Source: Usnea hakonensis (Eukaryota; Ascomycota; Lecanoromycetes; Lecanorales; Parmeliaceae). From it: a stretch of DNA of 64,000 nt. The notes under the pieces are model-generated. The model was not told the DNA's origin. It saw only the letters and a list, made by a program, of their open reading frames with translations, and made no database searches. Shown here piece by piece: positions 22,375 through 33,008 of the stretch. Every line of letters begins with the position of its first letter. The first letter of the stretch is position 1. Location of the stretch: assembly GCA_013423325.1 (NCBI GenBank), contig BLJB01000051.1, forward strand, positions 124,001 through 188,000. Reading direction: 5' to 3'. Position numbers and translations under genes: made by a program.

Positions 22375-22548
22375 AAATCTGTCGAGCCCGTCGGAAGAAG
22401 TGAAGGCCTTGGATGGTTGCTTGAGAATGAAATGTGCGGTCGTTGTGGCTTTGGGATGTGACGAATTGGGATACACTAGCATCATGTAGCAAAAAAAGCA
22501 GATTATGAGTTAGGACCATTGACACTGGCTTGAAAAGCAATTTTTAAT

Positions 22549-23847
22549 CTATATTTGAAAGTCCTGAGATCTGCCTCTACAAATCCGGCCCGCCACGACA
22601 GTGATATCATCCAACTTGCCTGGCATGTGATCAGCAAGAAAAGAAACTCACGAAAAATGAGTGAATCTTACCTCCTTCTATTGCTAAACCCTCTTCAACT
22701 GCCCTTTCCATGAACGGACTTTCAGCGTAAGGGTCTTCGGCTATGGTCCGAGCCGCCTTCACGAGTTCTTTGGCTACAAACAGCATGCCGCCACTAGCAC
22801 CACCTGCTCTGTCTCCAGATGCTTCACCACCTTCTCCAGACTCCCATTTTCGGATACTGTTAGTAACGTTCTCCAGTACCTCGTGTTGCCAGAGATTATC
22901 AACGACACCATCGGACATGGCAAGAACAACGTCGTTCTCTTCAATGGGTACCTTGTCCATAACTGCGTTAGCAAGGGGGGTATCCGGACTGTTGGTCCCC
23001 AATTGCCGAGGGCAGTCAAAGAAGTGCCAACACTCGTTCGTCTTGTAGACAATGTTCTGGTCTTTAGGTCGCATCACTAGACATTGGGAGTCTCCCAAAT
23101 TCGTTACATAAAGGAGTGGTATTCTAGGCTCTTTGATACTATAGTGAAGGAGAGCGCCACAGGCGGTCGTGGTACCATTCCATTCATTTGGTGACGAGGT
23201 TGCTGCCACTGTCTGCTCATATGCTTTTTGTAGGTACTCGATCGGAGTCGGCTCTGAAGACGTGGCAGCAGCATCCGTGACAGAGGCATCCCGTTCTGTC
23301 TCCAGAGCCCAGAAGTGAAGGATCAATCTGGACCAGAGCCTGCAGATATCAATGTTCCGATATCTCTTGATTATGCCCAATAGACATCGCTTACGCAGCA
23401 TGACCCTTTTCTCTGGAAGCCCACGCCCCAACACCATCGCTTACTCCTATAAAGTCTTCCTCAACGAGCCTGCAAATATCAATGTTCCGATATCTCTTGA
23501 TTATTCCCAATAGACATCGCTTACGCAGCATCATCTCCGTTGGTGATGCCCCTTATCATCTCTCCATTGACGTAAGATCTCTTATCTCTACTTCGATTGT
23601 GCGTGCTCAATGGGTCAGAAAAAGATCCCGAAGGTGGAGAGAGGAAAGGCGGAGGGAATGGCCGAGAGGGGCGTTTAGCGAAGAGGGCATATCCAGTGTC
23701 GAAGTAGAAAGGAGACTTGGGTTTCTGGTTGAGGGCAGCGGCTGGCATTGGAGTAGTCTTGCCTGCGTCGGGGACTGTAGGCGAGGAAGTGGCCCATCGC
23801 TGCTGCGTGGGAGATGAAATGGCACGGCCTCGGATTGCAGCTCTCAT
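22549..23847 (-). CDS. PTC7: Mitochondrial PP2C-type protein phosphatase PTC7
   Basis: Metal-dependent Ser/Thr phosphatase of the PTC7 subgroup, in yeast a mitochondrial enzyme acting on coenzyme Q biosynthesis. Four exons, complement of 23525-23847, 23395-23469, 22672-23339 and 22549-22619, give 378 aa with all phases consistent. PP2C motifs: FIGVSDGVGAWASREKGHAALWSRL, GTTTACGALLHYS, NLGDSQCLVMR, VLAMSDGVVDNLW and, across the last intron, GGKLDDITVV. The N-terminal ~45 residues are basic and hydroxylated, as expected for mitochondrial import. The first two introns (23470-23524 and 23340-23394) are almost identical 55-bp sequences; see findings. Without splicing them the conserved SDGVGAW block would be lost, so both must be removed for a working enzyme. 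Confidence 0.92.
23340..23394 (-). repeat. Twin intron copy B in PTC7
   Basis: 55-bp GTAAGC...CTGCAG intron that differs from its upstream twin by two bases. Shared flanks are ATGCTGC before and GGCTC after the intron. Flanking exons are otherwise unrelated. Confidence 0.92.
23470..23524 (-). repeat. Twin intron copy A in PTC7
   Basis: 55-bp GTAAGC...TTGCAG intron lying 75 bp of exon away from copy B and 53/55 identical to it by direct reading. It interrupts the codon at the same phase (phase 2) as copy B. Confidence 0.92.
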
Positions 23848-24119
23848 ACCAGCTGTGGGCAAAAGAAGATTTTTGGAGGCAGGGACCGATGTTCTGGGTC
23901 CGCCAACTTCTCAATCATGGTCGAATAGAACCAAGTACCATCAATGATCTAGGTTCATCAAAACCCAACTGCTCAATCATGACGGGCCTGGGGTGTATAT
24001 CATATTTCAGAAGCTGAAAGTACAAGTACCTAGAATATCAGCCGGGACCGGCTCCCGGAGAGTCTTCGATGATCCCCGCAGGAAGATAAAGTCTCCGTAC
24101 CTACGTGCCTACCTAAGTA

Positions 24120-24745
24120 CCTTAGCGGAGGGCTATGAGTTGCGGGAACCGTATCTAGAGATTATTACCGCTAAGAGATAGTATTTTTTATCTAACTAGT
24201 ACTAGTTCTATACTTTAAGATACTACCGTAATGATTAGAACGGTTCTGGCTTCGTAACGGTAGTAGTTTGGTTCCAGAATTTCCACGTATCTTAAAATCC
24301 CTAAAATCCTTTTGAAACTGCTAAGCCAAGTACTCGGAAGTACCAGATAGAGAGTACCATCAACGTTTATTTAAATATAGCTTCAGATTCGATCGATTTA
24401 GGCGATTTTCTCGCGGGGGAAATTTTCGGATACTTACGCCTCGTAGTATAGGGGACCGCCTCCCTTAGAGATAGACCTGGTTGGTTAGTACTTGGCAAGG
24501 ACAGGGCACCTTAGGGCTAGCACGGAATAAAGTAGGGGTCCAAGTAGTTTACGCTGATTTGAAAAATATAGCTAACTAATTATCATTTCTGCCTCCTTAA
24601 TTTTTTAAATAACCGTAGATCTTTAGGGTACGTGCTAGTGACGTTACGGCCAGGGGAAGGTTACTCGTAATTAGACGTTTCTTTCAAATTACGGTTACTA
24701 CACGGTTGAGATACGGTTCCCACAACTCATAAAGCTCCCCTAAGG
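24120..24745. mobile_element. MITE-like element, 626 bp, 36-bp terminal inverted repeats, TA target duplication
   Basis: The left end (24120-24155) begins CCTTAGCGGAG and ends GGGAACCGTATC; the reverse complement of the right end (24710-24745) begins CCTTAGGGGAG and ends the same way, with 5 mismatches in 36. A TA dinucleotide flanks both sides (24118-24119 and 24746-24747), as in Tc1/mariner-type insertions. The interior is AT-rich and has no ORF, so the element is non-autonomous. It lies between the 5' ends of PTC7 and EMC6. Confidence 0.75.
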
Positions 24746-24851
24746 TAGGTATTAGAGCCGCCACCAAAATTAGCCTGGGTCGTCCTAGCAGACCATCGCA
24801 GGTCTTCTCCAGATCTTCACTCGGCTTTATTCAAACCTCATCATACCAATC

Positions 24852-25238
24852 ATGCCCACCGAACGCGAGCTAGCCATTTCTCCCATAGTTCAAGAATCTG
24901 TCCAACATAATACCCAGGTATACTCTTATCCTCAATCCCAATTCCAAGTCATACAAGCCTGACACTCGCCCTAGGTCATCTCAAACATCCGCTCCCTTAC
25001 CGCCTCTCTCTTCGGCGTCGCCTCCGGTATCCTCGGCCTTGAGTCTTATTCCGGTTTTCTCTTCTATCTACTCGGCACCTTTTTCGTCTCAGTACTCATC
25101 TGGAGCATATTGGCAAAAGGCAAACAAGGCGATTACTTCCAAGGCGCGTGGAGCGAGCTGTGGGCTGGAGATGTCCTGAACGGCGGTATGAGTTTTGTGC
25201 TGACATGGACGCTCTTTTACGGGTTGGTACGAGCTTGA
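24852..25238 (+). CDS. EMC6: ER membrane protein complex subunit 6
   Basis: Core subunit of the EMC, which inserts weakly hydrophobic and tail-anchored segments into the ER membrane. Exons 24852-24917 and 24975-25238 (57-bp intron) give 109 aa, the usual size. The conserved N-terminal ISPIVQESVQHNTQV and IRSLTASLFGVASGILGLES are followed by the hydrophobic helices GFLFYLLGTFFVSVLIWSIL and SFVLTWTLFYGLVRA. The ATG starts the family's MP-x-ER-E opening. Confidence 0.92.
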
Positions 25239-25837
25239 TGGGTTCTTAGAAGCATGGAGGAGAGGATCCACGGGAGAAAGAAGTGTCAATGGAGATCTTT
25301 ATCACCGCCAACGATCTAGTTGCTACGGTCGAAGGAAATGACCGCGGAGAAGAGGAGATTTGGATCGCGTGAAATACAATAAAGTCGCTCTTACCAGCAA
25401 TCTTCGCCCAGTCCCAACTTGACGATCGTGGCTCAAAGGACTCGAATCGCCGCTACGCTTACACTCACGACGTGGTCGAGGTCAAGGCTCTGCCGCTTGA
25501 AGACCGTAAAGTCCTTGTCATCGAGCAAACAGGCTAGTGGAGAGTCTCGGCGTCAAGGATACCAGGATGACTGCATGGCATTACGAGATACCGAAATAGC
25601 TGCACGCAAGAAGCATTATCACTTGATTTAATATGTGTAGTAGTTGTACGCTTTCTCATCTCCTCTGCAGTACTTCGTTCTTCGTCTCTATGCCCTCTTC
25701 TTCCCCGCATGGGCTAATTCCACTTCTTGACCTTGAAAGTTCAGGCTGAATGTAGCTTTGTGATCATGAACAATATGAACAGCTCTGGCGTAGTGAAAAT
25801 GCTTTAGTTTGACAACCTTCTTGACTCTACAACAGCT
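25239..25837. other. Convergent intergenic region EMC6/UTP12
   Basis: 3' flanks of both genes. A 70-codon frame at 25419-25631 has no recognisable feature and was not called. Confidence 0.5.
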
Positions 25838-28800
25838 TCAAGATACGTCTATAAATCCCCTCTTCTTCCTCCCTTTTTCAGCCGTGTCTAACTCCTCCTC
25901 CCATACTTCCTCATCCACATACTGCTTTGTCTCCGTCTCTATCATCCTCCTTCCCACAAATCGTAGCGCCGCAAGATTGAACCCCATCTCATCCTTCTGC
26001 GCCTGCAACGCTCCTCTCAATTGCTCTCGGATCCCATCCAACATCGGTCTTAACGATTTACTTGCCACGAGCTGCTTATGATGCGTCTTGAGCATGAAGA
26101 ACAGGATACGGCAGGTCAATGGCATGTTCCATTGCCTTTCGGCCCAGATGCGCAGGAAGGTGAACAGGGATGCGACTTTATCGAATGGGAGGACCAAGAG
26201 GGCGTCTTGGAGAGAAGCAGCCTTTATCTTTTGAACAACGTTCAGGAGATATGCTTCAGCGGAGATGTGATTGTAAGCTAGGAAGATGGGATTGCGCTGT
26301 GGTAATGCGAGATTCGGCTGGATTGCCTTCGCTCGATGATATTCATGCATGACAGCCAGATCTGGCATGCCGACTTCGAGAGCTTCGGTGATTTTCTCGC
26401 CCGCCATGAGAGTTTCAACAGTCTGCTTGCCAGCAGCAACAGCTTCAGTTTTCTCTTCACCGAGGTCTTCTTCTTGCTCGAGGGAAGTTGTGAGTGTGCT
26501 TTCGTAGAGCTCCTCCAACTCTTTCTCTCGCTCTTCCTCCAGAAAGATTTGCTCGTCGGTCTGGTTCCAGGTTCGGATGCTTTTGTCATGACTTGCGCTG
26601 ACGATGAACTCTCCTGTTCGACTCACTGTTAATGCCCAGATTTCTCCGTGGTGGCCTTCGAGCTTTTGTATTTGCTCGAACTTGTCACCGTCCCAGTATT
26701 TGATGGTGCTGTCTTTGCTTGCACTGAAGAAGTGATGACCGTTGCCATCTTGGTTGTGAGGAATAAATGCCACTTGCATTATACTATCTTGGTGTGCGAA
26801 GAAGGCCTTATGGCAATCGCCGAAGTCTAGACCCCAAAGCCGTACGTTCTTGTCGGCTGAGCAGGTAAGTATCAACTTGCTGTCGTAAGAGATGTCCATG
26901 CTTAGTACTGGGAGCTTGTGGCCATACAGATTGAGGAAGAGCTTCAATGAGTCCACGAAGAACACTTTAACAGTGTTATCAAGGAGGGAGAGAGCTAAGA
27001 GTCTTGAGTCGGGAGAGAAACGCAGACTGAGTATGTCGTCGGCGACTTTGAGGGTACGGGTGTGGGCGAGCTTGAAGCGAGGCATTGAGCGCTTTGTACC
27101 TGGAATCTCTTCCTGGACCACCTCAAAATTGAAAAATTTAACAGACTTGTCAGCACTGCCAGTAGCAATAGATCTGCCATCCGGGTGAACATGCAATGTC
27201 CATACAGGACTCTCGTGGGCCTTGACCGTTTCTATCAGCGCAGACGAAGCTATGTCAAAGATCTCGAGCTCCCCATTTCGATTGCCGACAATTACGATCT
27301 TGTCTCCAGGCAGGAAAGTGGCACAAAGTGCGTAGCCACAATCGAGTGTCCGAATGCAACTCTGTGTGCGTATATTCCATATTTTCAAGCCACCATTAGA
27401 TGCTGACGCCAACATCCTGTCGTCAGAGCTCAGAGCTAAGGATCGCACATCTGTGCGGTGTCCGGGCATTTCAACGGAAAAAGGTCGAGTGTAATCAGGT
27501 AGTTCATCGGATTTAGCGGATCTTTCCTTTGGTTTCGTCATCACGTTGTAGTATTCCAGCTGGTTATTTGTAGTTGCCGCCAATATCTGAAGATTCCCAC
27601 CTGATCTTCGGCCAGCCCAACTTATCGAGCGAACCTTACCAGCGGTTCGTACTATGACATAGGGGACTATTACATCCGCTAAGAGTGCTGAGGACAAATC
27701 TTCAACTTCATTGCCGCCGTTCACTAGCTCTCCGTCTCCTTTGCCGTGCTGGCCGGCATCAGCCACCGCTTTTTCTTTCCTTCTCTTTTTCTTCCTTGCC
27801 AAGGTTTTCTGTACTTCACTCTCGCTCCGGATCCTCCAAAGCTCCACAGCCTTTTCGGAACCGTGTGCTGCAATATAGCCGGCGCGCGGATGGAAACTAA
27901 TGCCCAGGGTGCGATCTTTGCCCTGCCGGTATAGCATGCCCCTTTCTTTAAGAAGAGTCATTCGAGATCCTTCAGAAATATCACTGGCGGCTTGGCTCAG
28001 ACTGACCAAATCGATTGACCAGACTTTTAGCTCGCCATCGTTTCCTGCTGTGATAGCACCTGACTGATCAGCGGATACTCCCAATGACCAGCACTCGCCG
28101 TTGGTCTGAGCAACATGGGTTTCAAGGCAATGCTGAGACTCAATATCCCAAATTTTAATAAGTGCATCTTTGCTGGTAGATATGAGGAAACCTGTGTGTT
28201 TCTCACTGTCTCCGGTATAGCCGTTGGGGTGTACTCCGTTGCCATTTGCGGCATCGTCTAGGGTGGAATTTTGATCAATTGTGTGGAGATAATGGAGGCC
28301 TGTAATTTGGTCTTTGTGTCCTCTCAGTTTGAAAAGTCCCACCTCGGCGACTAGATCCCACACGATGATGTCCGTATCATTTGAACCACTAGCTAGCCGA
28401 ACTCCATCTTTGTTAAAGGCCAAGGTAGTGACACCAGACTTGTGTCCATTGAAACTGATTATGACCGTTGATATTCTAGAGTCCCAGACTCTGATACTTC
28501 CGTCTCCATACCCTACAGCGTAGATATCAGGATCGGCGCTACTGCGTGCTATGACTGTGACCTCTGCGCTGCAACTGCTGTCTTTCCATCTTCCAAGTAG
28601 CTCCCCTTTCTTCAGGTCCCAACACAGCACTTCCTCGTCGGCACCCACAAAGGCTCTTCCTGCGCCCGAAGAACGCAGTGCTACAGTCTGAACATTCTCG
28701 TCCTCACACCAGACAGCATTGGAGGAAGGAGACGTTATGAGACCAAAGGTCTTGGAATGCTCATACTTCCTGCGGTATTCAGTATAAAAACATACAGGAG

Positions 28801-28841
28801 GGGAGAATCGGTAAACGTACTTACAGATAAGACTTTACCAT
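25838..28841 (-). CDS. UTP12: U3 snoRNP WD-repeat protein UTP12 (DIP2/WDR3)
   Basis: UTP-B subcomplex scaffold of the small-subunit processome in the nucleolus. Exon 1 is only 17 nt (complement of 28825-28841, MVKSYL) and joins exon 2 (25838-28769) over a 55-bp intron, giving 982 aa. The join produces MVKSYLKYEHSKTFGLITS, the conserved family start, which fixes this tiny first exon. Two WD40 propellers follow (repeats such as HKSGVTTLAFNKDGVRLASGSNDTD and HESPVWTLHVHPDGRSIATGSADK-type blocks), then the C-terminal Utp12 domain with TFLRIWAERQWNMPLTCRILFFML. The C-terminus is basic. It shares a 306-bp divergent promoter with SER1. Confidence 0.95.
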
Positions 28842-29147
28842 GTTGCAATCACACTCCTGAATATCGACACAGCTTTTCTCTTTTTCTTTGCTGCCACTTC
28901 ATGTGCCGAAGATTCGCCGTTAGCCCTAGCCCTAATTCTTTATCATCGAGACTCGGACTGATTAAATCTGTGGCTCTTCATTCGGAGGCCGAAGACCTCT
29001 TGGACAAACTTGATAATTGATGGGTCGAGTGAGTCATACCTTATCCTATGTCACATCTACGAACATTGCAAAGTCTTCTCTGGTAGCGAGATAGATCTGT
29101 TTCAGGGGCCAAACAAGTTTCGGACTTGCTGGACTTTTTCAAGTATC
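28842..29147. promoter_or_regulatory. Divergent promoter UTP12/SER1
   Basis: 306 bp between the two start codons. No TATA box or named operator was recognised with confidence; a TTAGCCCTAGCCCTAA stretch near 28919-28934 resembles telomere-type repeat TTAGGG on the other strand, a known Tbf1/Reb1-like site type in fungi. Confidence 0.5.
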
Positions 29148-30809
29148 ATGCCTACAAGAACACAAGTGAGCTATTTTGGAGCAGGGTGAGTCAGAAACCT
29201 ACCACAAAAGCGTTCCGCTGACTCCGATGATGGCTCCAGGCCCGCCCCACTCCCTACATCAGTCATTGAGGCGGGCGCTCAAGCTTTCGTCAACTATAAA
29301 GATAGCGGGCTATCACTTGCAGAGATCTCCCACAGGTCGTCTACGGCAACTCAAATCCTCGCAGATACCAAAGCGGCTCTAGTCTCATTACTCTGCATTC
29401 CGGACAATTACGAAGTACTTTTTCTACATGGGGGTGGTTCAGCTGAATTCTCGGCCGTCGTATACAACTTGATACCTGTGTGGATTGAGAAAAGGAGAAG
29501 GGCAGCGGAGAAAGAGCTTGGAAAAGATCAGGAAGCAATAACGCAGAGGGTTCGAAAAGAGCTACACGAAGAGTTACGATTGGATTATCTTGTGACGGGC
29601 TCATGGTCCTTGAAGGCGTCCCAGGAGGCTGCGAGTATTTTGGGGCCTCTGGGTTCAGGCTTTGTCAACGTCGTGGACGCACGTCGAAACGGCAAATTTG
29701 GGTCTATACCGCCAGAGGATGAGTGGAACCTGTCAGCGAATCAGCAAGGCGAGAGCGCATTCGTATACTTTTGCGATAATGAGACCGTCGATGGGATCGA
29801 ATTCCCTGCATTTCCAAAGGTTCTTGAGTCCGATAAAGGTAAGTATGAGAGAATTGTGGTAGCCGATATGAGTTCGAATTTTCTGAGCCGGAGAGTGGAC
29901 GTGAGTAAATATGGAGTCATCTTCGCGGGTGCGCAGAAGTAAGCCTGCCCTCTTTCTTCTTTTGTCTAAGCTAGCTAACATCGGGGAACAGAAACGTAGG
30001 CATTACAGGAGTTACATTGGCCATAATTCGTAAAGATCTTCTTACGACAACTCCACCCAAGTCTTTCCTGGACGATATTCATTTTCCGTCGTGAGTTTTA
30101 AAGTCCCAGATGGGAGCTGTCTTGAATCCGGGAAAAAGCTCTGAAGCTCCCAGACTTAGATTCTTCCGGATCTGCCAGCTCTCAAGAAACATACTGACTC
30201 AGAATTACAAAGGACGCCTACAGTTTTGAATTGGGCGGTCATTGCCAAAAACAACTCTCTGTATAACACGATGCCAATCCATACGATTTGGATTGCAGGT
30301 GAGGTTATGCGTGAGCTACTTTCTATCCACGGCGATTCCAAACTTGCAGGACAAGAAGCTATTTCAAATGCAAAAGCAGAGGTTATATACCAAATCCTAG
30401 ATGCAAATCCAGGTGTCTATCAGCCAGTAAACGACAGGGATGTTCGTAGTAGGATGAACATATGCTTCCGTGCCAAAGACTCCGAGACAGAAAAAGAGTT
30501 CTTGGCGGGAGCTGAAGAACGATTGTTGCAAGGGCTCAAGGGTCATAGAAGTGTGGTGAGTCATCTTTGTCAGTTAATGACTACCTGTCTATGATTCGAT
30601 TTGGAGTCTACATGCCCTTTTCTGGAGCTGTTGACTCCTCAGATCAGTCTCGACTCAATCGCTGTAAGACAAGCAGAGATACTGACTCGGCAGTGTTTCA
30701 GGGCGGTATTCGTGCTTCCAACTACAATAGCGTGCCAATGGAAAACATCCATAAGCTGGCTACGTACCTGGTAGAGTTCGCTCAGCGCAAACAATGTGAA
30801 ACGCTGTAA
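29148..30809 (+). CDS. SER1: Phosphoserine aminotransferase
   Basis: PLP enzyme converting 3-phosphohydroxypyruvate and glutamate to phosphoserine in serine biosynthesis. Five exons, 29148-29185, 29240-29938, 29992-30090, 30213-30555 and 30702-30809, give 428 aa. Evidence: YFGAGPAPLPTSVIEAGAQA, the glycine-rich FLHGGGSAEFSAVVYNL, VTGSWSLKAS, VADMSSNFLSR and the PLP-binding lysine in GAQKNVGITGVT (Lys246), then AKNNSLYNTMP, RSRMNICFR and GLKGHRSVGGIRASNYNSVP. The lysine codon is split AA|A by intron 2. Introns 3 (122 bp) and 4 (146 bp) are unusually long here; the acceptor of intron 3 (ACAAAG) is not pyrimidine-rich but is the only one that restores FPSTPTVLNW in frame. Confidence 0.92.
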
Positions 30810-33008
30810 TTAAGTGATGTCATTCCTCGAGAACCATGGTCGGATCAGACGCTCTAGGATCGTTGCTCTCAGCGGTGACAATCGCTCTTGGTCTATCCGA
30901 CGAACTTGTTGGGAGCTCGTCTGAGATGTACAGAGCAGAGGACAACACTCAAAGAAAAGGAAAGTGGTAGATTATAAAGGCGTAAAACTCAAGGAACATT
31001 TTAGGTAGAGTGACGATCATGAAATTCACGCGGCGATAAGGCGGTGGTCACCTAGGAGTTGATATAGGAGATACATTGTCGGCCTCTTGCCTGGACAGGT
31101 CAACGTTCAACATCTTAACATGGAGATCTTTAGTCATTGGTACTTCTACCGTATTCTGGACGGAAGCAAGATAGCCCTAACCTGGACACGTTGGCTGACG
31201 CTCAATATGCCGCACCTGCCTTGAGCTCTCCCTGTGGTGCTCAAGCACTATAACTTTATTGTTCGCAGCCTACGAATCAGTACTAGGCACTAGAGCTGAG
31301 GTACCTTGGGAAGCCATGTGATTGTTCGAGGTCGTCGAAAGCAGTATCAATGGAAGAATAAGGAGTCCAGAATGACTCGACGAGCCAATTCATCCATGCA
31401 GGACAAGAATACTCGACCTCTCGATAAGATCAAATGCAGACCCCAGCTACTCCCCATCCCACTTGCTTCTAGAACATCAAATTCTGCCGGGATTCGAGAA
31501 TCCCCCATGGGATAGTTATTTGGAAAACCCAGTCCAAATTTCGGCAAGAGATGCTCAAAGTCGAAGTCGACATTTGGAGGTGGAAATTGTCAAGCACCAC
31601 TATCACTAAATCCGCTCACTAGTTACCTACTTCTTGCATATGCAAGCCACCATGCGACCCACGTTCTAGCTGGGGTCCAGGCACGCTCTCTGCACGCGGA
31701 GATGAACATTCGGGATTTGGGACTCGCGAGGAGCGGAATGTGAGGGGAAAGAGCTACAGCTGCACAGTCTACTGCAAGGTCCAGGGGCCGGACGTACTCG
31801 TACGCCTCGTGAAACCTCACCACTAAAGATATACCCGCGCAGAAAGCCGGTACGTACCGGCCGTCTCTAAAGGGATTTTCCGAAATGCCGTTGCCGTCAC
31901 TACAGACCGCTCATCGGCCATCACAATCTGTCCCGGTACGTAATTGAAAAGAGATATCAAAGCTTCAAACACGATGTCACCGTCAGCATCTCGAACTCCA
32001 CAATACATGGGTTCCCCCCCCCTCCCCCCCCTGCCTGGGCAGCCAGCCTCCGCGGAAGCGCGATTTGATCAATAACCCATTATCGACCCTTGTTTCTGAG
32101 GCTGACCAGCAATCCTTTGCGCATCGACGCACGAAATCCTTCCATCAGGATACCTCAAGGATTCGCAAATGCCAAGCTCAATGATGCACCGCGTCCGCGT
32201 GCGAATTAGCTAATTCTGGGGACCAGAGTGCGGTACGGTAATCTCCCATGATATTGCTGTAGTAATAATAGGGGGCTTACATTTAGGGTTCATGGGGGAG
32301 ACGATGACAGGGATGCTAGTGGGGAAGACGAGAGGGATTTTTTTCCGACACAGTCAGATTTATTATGGATTTCTGGGCCACAAGGTCACTTCGGCCGGCC
32401 GGAATCCTTTTCAGCCTTGCACAGAGGGCTGGAGGAAGCACCAAACCCACTAGCGCAGAGCAGAGCAGATACGGTAAGCCTGAGGATACTCGAACTGTAA
32501 AAAAAAGAGAAGAGTCCAAATGCCTCAGGAATCACCAGACTGCCCAAAATCTGAGGGTTCTTTTTTTTCCTTATTTTTTTTAAGATTGTTTATTACCGTA
32601 TGTAAAGTAGTGAAGATAAACGAGGTTTCTCGAACCCCAGAGAATCCTCCCATGGAAAGATGGCGCGAGCTTTCTCCGTATGCTCACGTCCCTCTTCCGT
32701 GGCCTCGAAGCTCCAGGCTCGGGCTACGGGCGAACCCTCTCTTCTGTGCACGCCGGATGCTGCCCTCCCAATGTTGGGCCCCCTCCTCCTCCCCAATGCT
32801 CGCTAATCCTCATCTCATCGAACGAATGGCAAAGCCGGGGGAATATACATGTATATATATATACACACCAAGCGCTAAGAGTTCCCTTTGAAATGCGTCG
32901 CTAATCGAATCGAGTCATTTCCCTAACAACAATGCCGCCAGGGGACGAGGAAAAAGACGCTATCAATATCTTTTATAGAAAAAAGTGCTCGCTTTTGAAT
33001 ATATCTTG
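30810..33008. other. 2.2-kb convergent gap without a gene
   Basis: Lies between the 3' ends of SER1 and the receptor gene, so neither promoter explains its size. Seen in it: a 16-bp perfect palindrome GCCGGTACGTACCGGC at 31846-31861, a C-rich run at about 32009-32030, a GGCCGGCC palindrome near 32391, T-rich runs near 32336 and 32561, and a TATATATA tract near 32853. Frames are short and carry no domain. Confidence 0.5.
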
